Notes: generated from the letters alone by a model not told the origin. 64,000 nucleotides of DNA from Lamellibrachia columna (GCA_963662155.1 OY759268.1:5184201-5248200), one strand, 5' to 3'. Shown: positions 12,131 through 24,313, numbered from the stretch's first letter. A program made the numbers and translations.

Positions 12131-13214
12131 CATAGATCAGTGGGAAGACAACGAGTCCGATGCATAAACGTCCTGACACTGCACCCCAAAGCTGCTCAGA
12201 TCAATAGCACCACCTGGGAACGTGAAGCCGCGACCTAATCAGCTTGGCGAGAGAGGCGTCAGGATGAGCCAACGCACGCACGTCCACCTACCCACCCACA
12301 CACACGACACAACACCACCAACTCGGACTACGTTTTCCAATACTTTTGACAGAAAAACTGAGATTGGACACATGATGGTAATTCTTTAGGTCATTTTTGC
12401 ACAGTTTGTTTTTTAATAAGATGGTTTACAAGAGTTTGTTTGAATGCGAAGTTATGCGAACAATCTTTTCAGAGAAGTATTTTTTAAATGAGCTGCACAG
12501 TTAAGTTAAGAGTGATCAGGCAGTGATTTATATTTTTTCCCGATGTTTTTATCGAATTTCACATCTAGCGGGGTTTTCCATAATTGTTGTGATAAAATGT
12601 ATATAATAGTCAGATTTTACTTTTGATATCATATCATTGCATAGATGTTGCTTAGTGTAACGGAACGATCAAATGGAAAATGAGTTCGATGACGATGACG
12701 TTTCACTACAGGTATATGGTGGGGGTTGGGCCTCTATTACTGGAGGCCTGGTGGGACAAAGGACTGCCCCACCTTTGCTACTTCTACTTTTGTCATTTAA
12801 TAATTGTTTCTCAATGAGCAACTTTGTATTGGCAACTAAGCGATGTCTCATTTGATATACATGTATTGTATTTTACTGTATTTTTCTTGATGAGCATGTT
12901 TGTGCTAGCTGCCAAGCTACTTTTTGAGTGATTCATATTATTTTCTGTTGGTACAATTATTAAATGACCTTTACCAACAACCACTCTTTGTGTGTTCCTG
13001 TAGCAAACGAGCTCAGGGTTCTGCCATTAAGCATCAGCAGGGTATAAATATCAATTGGCATCCATGACGGTGGAAAGTCGAACTTGTCTATCAAGGAGTG
13101 TACTTATTGTTTCGTAGTACTGATTAACAAGCTTGCTTAATGTAGATTTAGGTTGTATCAACATACCAGAATTGGCAACATCCTCATCAAGGATGTGTCT
13201 TTTCATGTTATTTA
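12131..13214 (+). mobile_element. LINE 3' end: coding tail plus long 3' untranslated region
   Basis: The first 170 bp read as a degraded LINE C-terminal tail, with RSVGRQRVRC, LTLHPKAAQI and a Trp-rich ending, matching the common pattern of basic GRP-rich, Asp-Leu-Lys and Trp-Arg motifs at the end of such ORFs. About 900 bp of non-coding sequence follows. The whole block is matched closely by 57828-58914. A 60-codon ATG frame at 12673 is present in both copies but has no known motif. It contains GGCCTC and GGAGGCC, a short inverted repeat. Interpretation as LINE tail is inference; the paralogy is seen directly. Confidence 0.65.
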
Positions 13215-13832
13215 TCGGTCGGAAAGTGGTAATTGTTCAGGTCTTGGACTTGGAGCTACAAGTAAATTGTTAAAGTATGGTGATCTGATAACCCTTCATT
13301 AGGAGATGTTGTTTTGATGTTATTGCAAGTAGCTCGAGTGATAAACCAATCTAGCTAATGACCACGGACATGCGCTGTACATGAAACATGTTGATGCTAA
13401 ACGTGTTTGAAACATATCCATGAATGACCTAATACATTTTAGGATATCAAGTATTGATCAATGCATATCTACCTAACCTAACCTAACCTAACCTAACCTA
13501 ACCTAATAATTTCTTCACCATTTAATGCAACACATACAATCCGCACATATTTATTTATTGTGTGATGCTTATAATCTATAAAATACATTCACGTTGTGCG
13601 TTGTCACATCATTAAAACGACATTACTGATTTCAACACATGGACAGGGCCAGTAATCAATGCCGCCATCTGGTGTGAGTTCTGTCACAATGTGACAAATG
13701 TATAATGAGACAAATTATAGGATTGATTATTAATTTATTATATGCATTTCCTTATCAATCTTGTATCGCAACATATGCCATAATATATTAACAACATTCT
13801 ATCAATATATTGAACTCAGTAATATCTGTATT
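13215..13832. other. 617-bp segment absent from the second copy, with (CCTAA)7
   Basis: In the paralogous region at 58.9 kb, sequence equivalent to 13214 is joined directly to sequence equivalent to 13833. This stretch is therefore an insertion here or a deletion there. At 13472-13506 it holds seven perfect CCTAA units. No gene is seen. Confidence 0.7.
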
Positions 13833-14414
13833 TTATGAATATAGAAGTATATTACACTATCGTATGCTAATGAGGTGTCACACCACATTTTCAACATATT
13901 GCGGAGACACGGGTTTATATATCAAAGCTAACGAGTTCGTTAACGTACAGTTCGGTGTGTCGAAACAAACACAGGCATAAGTCTATAGCGCTTGGCAAGC
14001 CGCTATCTCGCCGGGATGTGGAGTTTCCTGGAGTACGGGAGTGATTAGGGTCATGACTTATCGCCTCCCTTTGAGATACACGCACATTATCGACTGGGAG
14101 AGACTGGCAAGGACGTTTCATGCTAAAGGTTGTAGTTGCTCCGCTACTAGCCGCCGTACTACTATACGCCGTACGAAGTGACGGTTAATATGGTAGTTGG
14201 GGATCTAGGGCGTCAACCTCCATCCATATCTCTTTTGTTCTAAATACTAGTTAAAATAAAAAGTTCAAGTGAGCAATATCTTTTCCTTTGATTTTTTAAA
14301 AACAAATATGGTTATATGTTATACATGATGAGTTGTAATAATGTGCATCAAAGGGCTATAGCAACATGTAAAGTATGTTCGGGATGTGGCGCAATTGCAT
14401 TTAACGGACAACAT
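13833..14414. other. No gene recognised; first 90 bp shared with 58914-59004
   Basis: The first 90 bp (TTTTATGAATATAGAAG onward) match the end of the 57.8-59.0 kb duplication. The rest has no supported feature. Confidence 0.5.
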
Positions 14415-15865
14415 TTGGCGATCAACTTAATATACTTTATTTCAAGCTTTAACATACAAGGCAAATAAGACATCAGCAAAACACACAACTAAGCTTGAGA
14501 CAATTAAGCTAGAGTAACCTCCAAAATGCATTAAGTAGGTTTAGATGTAACAAGATTGAACAAGCTTGCCATCCAAGGCAAAGGCCCAGGTGGCAAGTGG
14601 ACAAGGAAGCAATTGGCTTACCGAGAGTATAACAGTTTTAATATATGTGTAATCCGCCCTCCTGAGATATGTGTCAATCTTGTTTTTAAGCATATTCACG
14701 CTGCTAGCAGTTACGCAATATATAGGTAATTTGTTCCATTAATTGATTGTCCTCTGTGGGAACAAGTATTTCCTGATATCCAATCTACAATGATCCTTTA
14801 CTAATGTTTCCTTACGTCATCTAGTTTTGTTATCTTTTTTTGAGTGAGAAAAAATATTTCTATAAACATTTTCATACCCATTAAATATTTTAAAAACTTC
14901 AATTAGATCTCCTCTTAATCGCCTTGTCTCTAGGTTTGTTAAACTACATTCTTTCAGTCGTTCTTCATAGCCAAGGTCTCCCAGTTCTTGAATGATTTTA
15001 GTTGCTCTCCTCTGTATTCTTTCAAGCGTACATATATATATTCTTACGGTATGGTCTCCAAGACATTATACAGTACTCTAAATAAGGCCTAACTATTGCT
15101 TTATATTGAGGTATAATTAGCTTTTTTCTTGTATGTTATATTTCTCCTAATCAATGCAACACTTTCATTACCATTTCAAGCTGTAATAACTCCTAAGTCT
15201 TTCCTTTTGGAATACTACTTAGAACATTATCTCCCATTCCATAGTTTACATCCAAGTTCCCGTGTCCTTTATGAAGGCATTTACATTTCCCAAAATTGAA
15301 CAAACATCTGCCATTTCACAGACTATTTAACTAAATTGTCTAGATCGTTTTGTAAATGTTGTTTATCACCATCATTGTTAACCCTGTTAAACACTTGTGT
15401 GTCGTCCGCAAATTTCAGTACATTGCTTGTTAGAGTATCATTCAAGTTATTGATGTATATTGATAATAATAGAGTGATTTCTTCCAAAAAACATATTTGT
15501 TAAGAATGACGTCGCTTTTGGGAATCCATGTTGAGATGGATTTAATAATTTATGCCTAACAAGGAAGTCCACCATGTTCTTTAATTAACCTTTATAATAA
15601 TTTACCAATCAGTGCTGTTAAACTATCTGGGCTGTAATTATCTGGCTTATTACTCAAACCATTTTTAAAGTTGAACACTCTTGCATGTAGTATATTAATT
15701 TGTTCTGCTGTTTCCATTAGTGGTTTTTGAGGAATTTCATCCACTCCATGTGATTTATTGTCCTTCGTTGCCTTTATTTTCTAAGCTATCATTTCTGGAG
15801 TTACAATTAACTGCAATAAATAGTCCGATTTAGCCTCCTGAAATACGGATATGGAACTGGTAAAG
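14415..15865 (-). pseudogene. LINE reverse transcriptase remnant with 3' tail, internally deleted
   Basis: Reading the minus strand from 15865, the order is SDYL and VTPEMIA, then DNKSHGVDEIPQKPLMETA (fingers region). A deletion-riddled stretch follows, then LTSNVLKFADDTQVF (catalytic FADD) near 15410, HLQNDLDNLVK, and the C-terminal block RRATKIIQELGDLGYEERLK with RRLRGDLIEVFKIFNGYEN near 14900-15030. The coding end reads SVNMLKNKIDTYLRRAD near 14700. A 3' tail with AATAAAG lies near 14440. Several stops and frameshifts are present, and the segment between the fingers and motif B is largely missing. It is an old dead copy of the family seen at 11716 and 18300. Confidence 0.9.
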
Positions 15866-16002
15866 AACTTGTATAATCTGTGGTGAACTCTGAACTGAAG
15901 AGAAGTTCTCGTCATTTCTCCGATCGTAGAACTTGGCGACTTCCACAAGTCATCGCCTTGACAATGCAGTAAGGCAGGTGGTGGATAACTGTCACGGAAA
16001 TC

Positions 16003-16195
16003 GGCGGCCACACAGTTCAATGGCGGCCACACAGTTCAATGGCGGCCACACAGTTCAATGGCGGCCACACAGTTCAATGGCGGCCACAAAGTTCAATGGC
16101 GGCCACACAGTTCAATGGCAGCCACAAAGTTCAATGGCGGCCACACAGTTCAATGGCGGCCACACAGTTCAATGGCGGCCACACAGTTCAATGGT
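16003..16195. repeat. 19-bp minisatellite, 10 copies
   Basis: Unit TGGCGGCCACACAGTTCAA with single-base variants (CACAAAG, GGCAGCC). The length is not divisible by three, so all forward frames stay open and encode the same three-phase peptide. It is not a gene. Confidence 0.97.
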
Positions 16196-17990
16196 CGACA
16201 AAGTGTCTGTCTCCCAACAAGACATAACACGACTCTGTTCTGTGTAGTGTTGAAGACGAATCGAACATTCAGGTCGCCGCACGACCCCGGCGGACACATG
16301 ACTTCACCGAGGCTCGACACTGAAAAGGATGTCATATCATAATAATTACATATACCAAGTAAGTATATGAAAGCAAAAAAACAAATGAACAAGCAACGAA
16401 CTAAGCACAGTCAGTACGTGTCACGTGTGTGTCACGTGTCTGACTAATTACAAATAGGGCCATTCACCATCTCTGATATTAAGGGCTATCTACTGACATC
16501 AATCAAACTCCATTTCAGAGATTGCATACGAGGCTTCTATAACCACAATACAGCACAACACCAATTTACTCATTTCTACATAATAAAACATAACTCCTAA
16601 ACATTACTATGCCACAACACCTTATAATCCCATTCACCCGCACTCGAAACAGTAATCCCAACAAAATTATACAAATACACGAATAAATATATATAAATAT
16701 TCATTTTATTCCAGAGTCGTCAATGCCTGGAACCTACTCCCACCAAAAAATAATGAAACACCTTCAATTCATCCCTCTCTGATCTCAGCGTGCTGTGAGC
16801 ATGTCTACTTTAGCTCCACCAGTCCACCCATCCGCATAACAAAGCCATCTGAATACACATACACGTATTATGTGCACTATTTTGACATAACGTTTCACAT
16901 GTATGTGTGCACCACATGCAAACGTCTATGTTAATCACCAAAAGCCAAGTGCATATACAACAAACGTCCGGTCATATAACCGGATTCCTGAAACTTACTA
17001 TACATGCTAAGTAAACGTATTAATATAACTATAAGTGTATCTGATTAGACAACGCATACCTCCCGAGTAATATTCTCAAGACATTTGGGTCCAACTTTCG
17101 GCACAAACGTGTATTCTCGAATGAACGAAGCAGATCTTTACTACAGACATTGTCTGCATGGACGCATCTTCTGTTGCCAACCTTATTACACACTCGTTTT
17201 ACGTCACCCAATTGTGAATGCGCGAATATGCCCGATCTCCCTTCGACTGCAACGACACGCCCGTCCAACGTCACTTCCAACTTGCAACCAATAAACACCC
17301 ACTGAATAATGGACGGTCTCGTGGGTAAGATCCCATCCTTAGCAAATAATTAATTTTTGCCATATAAAGATATAAACGCGGGTGAGTTTTCGTTACAAAA
17401 ACCCGTAATACTGCTAATATATAATTCTCACATACATTCAAAGATCGAACATGCATACGTCAAATTCATAGTTCTGAAGCGAAAATACACCCCGCTGCTC
17501 AACATTGGAACATCCCAACGACACAACCGGCAATACGCTGGCCACTCGGAGTTGTTATGCAAGACTGGTACACGGACTGTTTAGAATGTTGCTGGTGTTA
17601 CGCAATACCTGGTTGTAGTATAGTCAGTCAGCTAAGACGTCTTTCAGTAAACAGTCTACGCTCCATCTTAGATGTGTGGCTGCGCCTAGGCTCTATTACA
17701 TTCTCAGACCCATTGTTTCATGACATTGTATCTATACTATAGCCCATCGGCCAGCCTAGAATATACTAATACTAAAAATGGAACTAAAAAACGTTGGTAC
17801 TAGTGTTTAGGGGTGCCCAAACTATGATAAAAAATGTATTATGGACATTTCAATTCGGTAGTTTAAGCCCGCTATAAGCCATTTTCACTGTTCTTGAAGA
17901 AAGTAGCAGCAAGCAATAGCATAAAGCATATAACCACTTGGAACTTCACTTTTGACCCAACATTACTGCAGGCATTGCTTTTTTGCACGT
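16196..17990. other. No gene recognised
   Basis: Unique-looking AT-rich sequence. Short overlapping frames of up to about 90 codons around 17.0-17.75 kb show no domain and no convincing splice pattern. Confidence 0.45.
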
Positions 17991-17992
17991 AT

Positions 17993-18155
17993 GTGTTTAA
18001 CGACTTCCTCACTGGCCCACTATTTCACTTATTGCTATTTATGTATGTGAAATGGGGGTTTGAAGGAGCTGTCAACGGTAAAACTGTCGTGTTTAACGAC
18101 TTCCTCACAGGCCCACTATTTCAATTATTGCTATTTATGAACGTAAAATGGGGAT
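17993..18155. repeat. 96-bp period duplication, about 1.7 copies
   Basis: GTGTTTAACGACTTCCTCAC begins two copies 96 bp apart, each running into a stretch ending AAATGGGG. The copies share about 65 bp with a few changes. A frame of 89 codons crosses both but has no known motif. Confidence 0.85.
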
Positions 18156-18299
18156 CAAAATAAAGGCCCATATTTTGACCTAGGGGTCACTTACAACATG
18201 GCTTGATTACTTACCTTAAGCTGCTCCATACACAGGTCCGTCATATTATTCCATGTTCTACGGACATATAGCTAATAAAAAAGCCTTGTTCAATTTAGT

Positions 18300-19215
18300 T
18301 CGTTTTTATGGTACCAATTGGTCAAATGTTAGATACTGGCCCATGGCCTACTATATTAGTTCATTACCAGTTCCAGATACTACAATTTCAGGAGGCTACA
18401 TCTGACTATTTAGGGCAGTTTATGGTAACTATAGAAGTTGTAACGAAGAAAACAAAGTCAATGACGGATAATAAATCACCTAGAATGGATGGAATTCCAC
18501 CAAAACTACTAATGGAGACAGTAGTATTCAAGTTGTCATTAAAAGTGGGAGTGGTTACTTTTGAATGGAAAGAAGCGAATATCACACCATTATTTAAAAA
18601 GGTTTCGAGAAATAAATCAGATAATCACACACTGATGAGTTTAACAGTGATTTGTAAGTCATTAGAAAGGTTAATTAAAGACCATATTGTGGACTTCCTT
18701 GTTAGGTATAAATGATCCATCTCAAAATTGATTACTAAAAGCGAGGTCATGCTTAACAAATATGTTATGTTTTAGGAAGATATCACTAATTGGGTAGACG
18801 AGGGATCACCAGTAGACTTTCGACAAAGTGCCACATCAAAGATTAGAGCTTAAATAAAATACGCATGGTATCGGGGATGGCATAATCGACTGGATAAAAC
18901 TGGCTGACTGACAGAAGACAGCGTGTTGTAGTAGATCGAGAAGTTTCAAACTGGAAATCAGTTTTGAATTGGGTACCACAAGGATCAGTATTAGGACCTT
19001 TATTATTCTTAATATATATCAATGACTTTGAATACAATATAAAAAGTAACGTACTGAAATTTGCGGATGACAAAACGTATTTAGAAAGGCTAAAATAAGG
19101 TGATAAACAACATTTACAAAACGATCTAGACAAATTAGTTAAATAGTTTGAAGAATGATGACAGATGTTATTAACTTTTGGGAAATGAAAATGCCTATAC
19201 ACAGCGTGGGTTATC
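18300..19215 (+). pseudogene. LINE reverse transcriptase remnant, plus strand
   Basis: The order is QEATSDYL, then DNKSPRMDGIPPKLLMETV, EWKEANITPLFKKVSRNKS, VICKSLERLIKDHIVDFLV (18390-18715), WVDEG, RQRVVVDREVSNWKSVL, PQGSVLGPLLFLIYINDF (motif B), LKFADDKTYL (FADD motif), and DKQHLQNDLDKLVK. Many stops and frameshifts interrupt it, including after LKFADDKTYLERLK. It belongs to the same family as the other LINE remnants but lies in the opposite orientation to them. Endonuclease and tail are missing. Confidence 0.9.
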
Positions 19216-19267
19216 TTCTTCTTCTTGGTGATGGTCATGTTCATTTAGCTACACTGAAATCCATCAG

Positions 19268-19935
19268 CCAAGTATTGCTCCACTCGTTTTATTAGTTTAG
19301 ATCGTCTTGTAGTTCACTCGTCTCAGTATCTGTCTTGCTCCACTCGTGTAATTAGTTTAGATCGTCTTGTAGTTCCCTCATGTCAGTATATGTCTTGCTC
19401 CACTCGTGTAATTAGTTTACATCGTCTTGTAGTTCCCTCATGTCAGTATTTGTCTTGCTCCACTCGTGTAATTAGTTTAGATCGTCTTGTAGTTTCCTCG
19501 TGTCAGTATCTGTCTTGCTCCACTCGTGTAATTAGTTTAGCTCGTCTTGTAGTTCCCTCATGTCAGTATCTGTCTAGCTCCACTCGTGTAATTAGTTTAG
19601 ATCGTCTTGTAGTTCCCTCATGTCAGTATCTGTCTAGCTCCACTCGTGTAATTAGTTTAGATCGTCTTGTGGTTCCCTCATGTTAGTATCTGTCTTGCTC
19701 CACTCGTGCAATTAGTTTAGATCGTCTTGTGGTCCCCTCATGTCAGTATCCGTCTTGTTCCACTCGTGTAATTAGTTTAGATCGTCTTGTAGTTCCCTCA
19801 TGTCAGTATCTGTCTTGCTCCACTCTTGTAATTAGTTTAGATCGACTTATAGTTCCCTCATGTCAGTATCCGTCTTGCTCCACTCGTGTAATTAGTTTAG
19901 ATCGTCTTGTAGTTGCCTCATGTCAGTATGTCTTG
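19268..19935 (-). repeat. 60-bp minisatellite, about 11 copies, made of LINE RT coding sequence
   Basis: On the minus strand each 60-bp unit reads DTDMRELQDDLN-stop-LHEWSKT, 20 codons. This is the segment that follows the FADD catalytic motif in jockey/CR1-like reverse transcriptases, where LQxDLxxLxxW is expected. The array directly adjoins a reverse transcriptase relic ending RLFANNCLLNCKI at 19945, the correct upstream neighbour. The stop is in most copies, so the unit was already dead or died before spreading. The plus-strand open frame across it is incidental. Confidence 0.85.
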
Positions 19936-20130
19936 ATTTTACAGTTTAGCAGACAATTATTAGCGAAAAGTCTTATGATCGATGTAGTGTCATCAGACAT
20001 TTCACATACGAACAGTAGAGAGAGCATGGTCCCAGTACCATTCCTTGTGACACACCTGAGATGACCGGGGCTTCAGGTAAATCCGTCAACCACAACTCGC
20101 TGTCGTCTGGGTATTAAAAAGGCCTCGAAC
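19936..20130 (-). pseudogene. LINE reverse transcriptase relic feeding the 60-bp array
   Basis: On the minus strand, PRRQRVVVDGFT is followed after a stop by VISGVSQGMVLGP in a shifted frame. Then come LLFVCEMSDDTTSIIRLFA and NNCLLNCKIKT. The catalytic FADD has become FANN. It differs from the family at 11716 in its SDDTTSIIRLF stretch, so it may come from a different LINE clade. It continues directly into the 60-bp array at lower coordinates. Confidence 0.8.
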
Positions 20131-20407
20131 CACCCAATGGTTTTGCTGTCCTGGTTGTAATGCTGATACCGAACAAAAGTTGATAAATGTTTATCTGCAC
20201 TTATCGTTTCTTGTAATTTCTTGAAAAGGTGGCGTCGGTTGTACCAGAAGACTACAGTCCACGGGGTGGTGTACTTTAGAATATAGTTAAATATGCACAT
20301 TGGTAGAAACTCAGAATTTATTACGCCGGTTGTGCATTTCTTGCATGTGTGCGCGTATGCACTACGCCCATATGTATGCCTAGTGTCATGTCAATGTGCT
20401 ATGGGTT

Positions 20408-20471
20408 GTTGTTGGGGTTGGTTGTGACATGTGACAACCCCAAATGTTATTTGACAACCTACCCCAACAAC
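20408..20471. repeat. Imperfect inverted repeat with two alternative pairings
   Basis: GTTGTTGGGGTTGGTTGT (20408-20425) is matched in inverted form at 20454-20471 with one mismatch. Part of the same arm can instead pair with CAACCCC at 20434-20440. No gene or transposon context is visible. Confidence 0.7.
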
Positions 20472-20475
20472 ACAT

Positions 20476-21031
20476 GGCATAAAACTATCTGTCCTGAATT
20501 AACATGTGTAGTGCAAATGTTTTTTTTGTTAGCCCCTTGAGAGCTCACAAGCAATCCTACCGAACATGACAATCTCTTCAAACACAACTCAATACTACAT
20601 TGTGCTGTATCATAAATATCAACATCTCAAAAGATTACTCACGGTATAAAAAAATTAGAACACGTCGCTAACTCGCCAACGTGTAGACGCGAAACAGAAA
20701 TGTTCAAAAGGCAGACTTAGGTGAACTAAAGGCTCACCCCAGTCGTAATCCCGCACGCAACCGCCATCTGGCGGAACAGATATAGGCAGAGTGACAACCA
20801 ACCCCGGTCTCCCCTATGGCACACAAACAAATGTATTAGATACACCTGTCAGAATAATATTACTGATACAGTTGATTCTCATTGCTTACATGACTTCTCG
20901 ACAGTTACATAAAGCAATACGTTCTTGGTAAGCAAGAACAGAATCATAGGAAATTACTATGAAGCCCATAACATGACATCATCGGCAGTCTTATGAATCT
21001 TCGCGCATTTCTCGCGGTTTCCGCCGAACTA
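20476..21031. other. No gene recognised
   Basis: No supported exon, repeat or RNA gene. It ends at the left terminus of the TIR element. Confidence 0.5.
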
Positions 21032-21968
21032 GGGGAAGGCAGTGTTGAACGAAGCAGATCTTTGAGCCATTTGTCATTCTTTTTGATGCCTAGGGCGCAA
21101 TCACATTCATAAGTTAAAATGGTTTTTACTCACATAAACAACAATTATTAATATATCATTTTATACCTAGATAATATGTCTAGCATGCATAGATAATTAT
21201 ATCTAGATGATTCAAATAGGGTTGGTAAACTTATCCCACACAAAGTGTTAGCCACAGTGCAGCGTAAGTTGCGTAAATGCTTTATTTATATAATTTACGT
21301 AGGCTTTGTATACAAAACTCGTAACAGCTCAGCCAACACATCTACCCAAATGTGTACAACACGTCTCTGACAAGTCTACACGCGTAATTAATAAATCAAC
21401 ACACTTAATTTATAGACTTATAGGTAAATCGCAACCAGTGTAATTAACTAGTATTATGTTGCCTTGAAGTTATCCGATGTCTCAGTTTGCTCGGAAAAAT
21501 TAATTCCTTTGTGTATTTTGAGGTAAAGAATACTCGTCTCCGTTGTTTAACCGCTGCTCAACAAAACTTCCTTTGGGTCTTGGGTGGTTCAATTAGCCCC
21601 GTTTCGACAATTAAGTTTATTTAATTAATTTCTCATTAATGCGTGAAGTGATATAAATAATCTTCTACTCACTGCATAGTTAAACCATTTGTAAGTGGCA
21701 CAAACAACAAAGTCTGGTCACGTGTAGTGATAGTTTATACACCAGCGGACATTAATCACAATTCGTAAAAGTTTCGAAAAACATATAAAAACATACTTTT
21801 AGCTCACATGTTCTGACCATTGTGACAACCGTAACCTATTATAATCCAATTTTGTTCTAATAACATGTTCAATCATTGGCTGGCACCATGTAACTGTTGC
21901 TGCTGTAGTTTTCTGGGAAACATGGGTGGCTCAACTAACCCAGCGGCTCAACTAACACTGCCTTCCCC
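21032..21968. mobile_element. 937-bp non-autonomous DNA element with 15-bp TIRs and TA flanks
   Basis: GGGGAAGGCAGTGTT at 21032-21046 is exactly inverted at 21954-21968, and both ends are flanked by TA (21030-21031 and 21969-21970). Internal copies of GGCTCAACTAAC near the right end and an inverted-type relative near 21580 form subterminal repeats. No transposase is found. TA flanks suggest a Tc1/mariner-like mobiliser, but piggyBac-like and other families are not excluded. A third terminus-like piece, TAGGGGAAGACAGTAG, starts at 21975, forming a tight palindrome with the right end. Confidence 0.75.
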
Positions 21969-21970
21969 TA

Positions 21971-22654
21971 CGTACTGTAGGGGAAGACAGTAGCGCTTGT
22001 AGAAGTTTCCGCTTATCTGCGTATTCGATTCCCTTCTATTGCATATTTTAGTTGTTATGCTTAAAAAGTCCAATACCATTCGACCGTATCCGATCAAAAT
22101 TCCATGCCCACTCCAAGGACGGGTATGGACACCACGACAGTGATACCATGCATCAAGTTTAGGAGATCTGTACTTGTATGCATGCTATTAAAACACTGGA
22201 TCTGTGCAAATATAATGTGGCTAAACATAAATATACTAGCTATATCCCAGATTCACTATTATATTTACGGTATACAAGAAATCAAACGTATAAACATATA
22301 TTTAAAAGCAAACCTACGGCTACATTTAAAATGTTTTATCATGCATTTCTACAGGCTAACTCTGACCAAGTAATTGATGGGCAAATTCTAAAATACCTAA
22401 TTAGTAAAACCATTACTCATTGTTCTCTGAAAATTGTCAGTTAACACTGAATAATTCTTAAGACACAAAGGCGGCATTGAAGAAAATGACCTAATTTTTT
22501 TTTAAACAGATCAAAGTGAGAGCTCCATCAAAATTAAAAGTATATACCATAACACAACGTTGAGGACTTTAAAACATTTTAAAATAAGACACACAAAGTT
22601 GAGGATTTAAACCTTTCTAAAAACAAAAACACAAGGTTTGCCGATTTCCTGTCG
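21971..22654. other. No gene recognised
   Basis: Apart from the extra terminus-like sequence at 21975-21990, no feature is seen. Frames of 88-89 codons at 22104-22444 overlap in different phases and match nothing I know. Confidence 0.45.
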
Positions 22655-24313
22655 GTCTCCATTTGCCTGAGTATGCTACAGTCTAATGCTTCATCGGCAT
22701 AAGTATACTACAGCATAATGCTCCAAATGTATGAGTATGCTACAGTGTAATGCTTCATCTGCATGAGTATGTTACAGTATAATGCACCATCTGCATGAAT
22801 ATTCTACCATCTAATGTTCCACCTGCATGAGTATGCTACAGTCTAATGCTCTGTTTGCATAAGTATGCTACAGTCTAATGCTCTGTTTCATGAGTATGCT
22901 ACAGTCTAATGCTCCATTTGCAAGAGAATGCTGCAGTCTGATGCTCCACTTGCATAAATATAATAGTGTAACACACCATTTGCATGAGTATGCTACAGTC
23001 TAATGCTCTGTTTGCATAAGTATGCTACAGTCTAATGCTCTGTTTTATGAGTATGCTACAGTCTAATGCTCCATTTGCATGAGTATGCTACAGTCTAATG
23101 TGCCATCTGCATGATTATGCTACAGTCTAATGCGCAATCTGCATGAGTATGCTACACAGTCTAATGCTCCATCTGTCTAATGCCCTGTTTGCATGAGTAT
23201 GCTACAGTCTAATCCTCCATTTGCATGAGTATGATACAGTCTAATGTTCCACCTGCATGTGTATGCTACAGTCTAATGCTCTGTTTGTATGAGTATGCTA
23301 CAGTATAATGCTCTGTATGCATGAGTATGCTACAGTCTAATGCTATGTTTGCATGAGTATGCTACAGTCTATTGCTCTGCTTGCATGACTATGGTACAGT
23401 ATAATGTTCCATCTGTATGAATATGCTACAGTCTAATGCTCCATTTGCATGAGTATGCTACAGTCTAATGCGCCATCTGCATGAGTATGCTACAGTCTAA
23501 TGCGCCATCTGCATGAGTATGCTACACAGTCTAATGCTCCACCTGCATGAGTAAGCTACAGCCTAATGCTCTGTTTGCATGAGTATGCTACAGTCTAATG
23601 CTCTGTTTCATAAGTATGCTGCAGTCTGATGCTCCATTTGCATAAATATAATAGTGTAATACTCCATATACATGAGTATGCTACAGTCTAATGCTCCATT
23701 TGCAAGAGTATGCTGCAGTATGATGTTCCACTTGCATAAATATAATAGTGTAATACTCCATATACATGAGTATGCTACAGTCTAATGCGCCATCTGCATG
23801 ATTATGCTACAGTCTAATGCGCCATCTGCATAAGTATGCTACACAGTCTAATGTGCAATCTGCATGAGTATGCTACACAGTCTAATGCTCCATCTGCATG
23901 AGTATGCTACAGTCTAATGCTCTGTTTGCATGAGTATGCTACAGTCTAATGCTCTGTTTCATGAGTATGCTAGTCTAATGCTCCATTTGCAAGAGTATGC
24001 TGCAGTCTGATGCTCCAATTGCATAAATATAATAGTGTAATACTCCATTTGCATGAGTATGCTACAGTCTAATGTGCCATCTGCATGATTATGCTACAGT
24101 CTAATGCACCATCTGCATGAGTATGCTACACAGTCTAATGCGCAATCTGCATAAGTATGCTACACAGTCTAATGCTCCATCTGCACGAGTATGCTACAGT
24201 CTACTGCTCTGTTTGCATGAGTATGCTACAGTCTGTTTCATAAGTATGCTACAATCTAATGCTCTGTTTCATAAGTATGCTACAGTCTAATGCTCCATCT
24301 GCATGAGTAATGA

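Noticed and set aside
13472..13506. Chromosome end or telomere
   Set aside because: Only 35 bp, internal, with ordinary sequence on both sides.
15933..16342. MAATQFNG-repeat protein
   Set aside because: The 19-bp period cycles all frames, giving the same peptide in each; it is a minisatellite.
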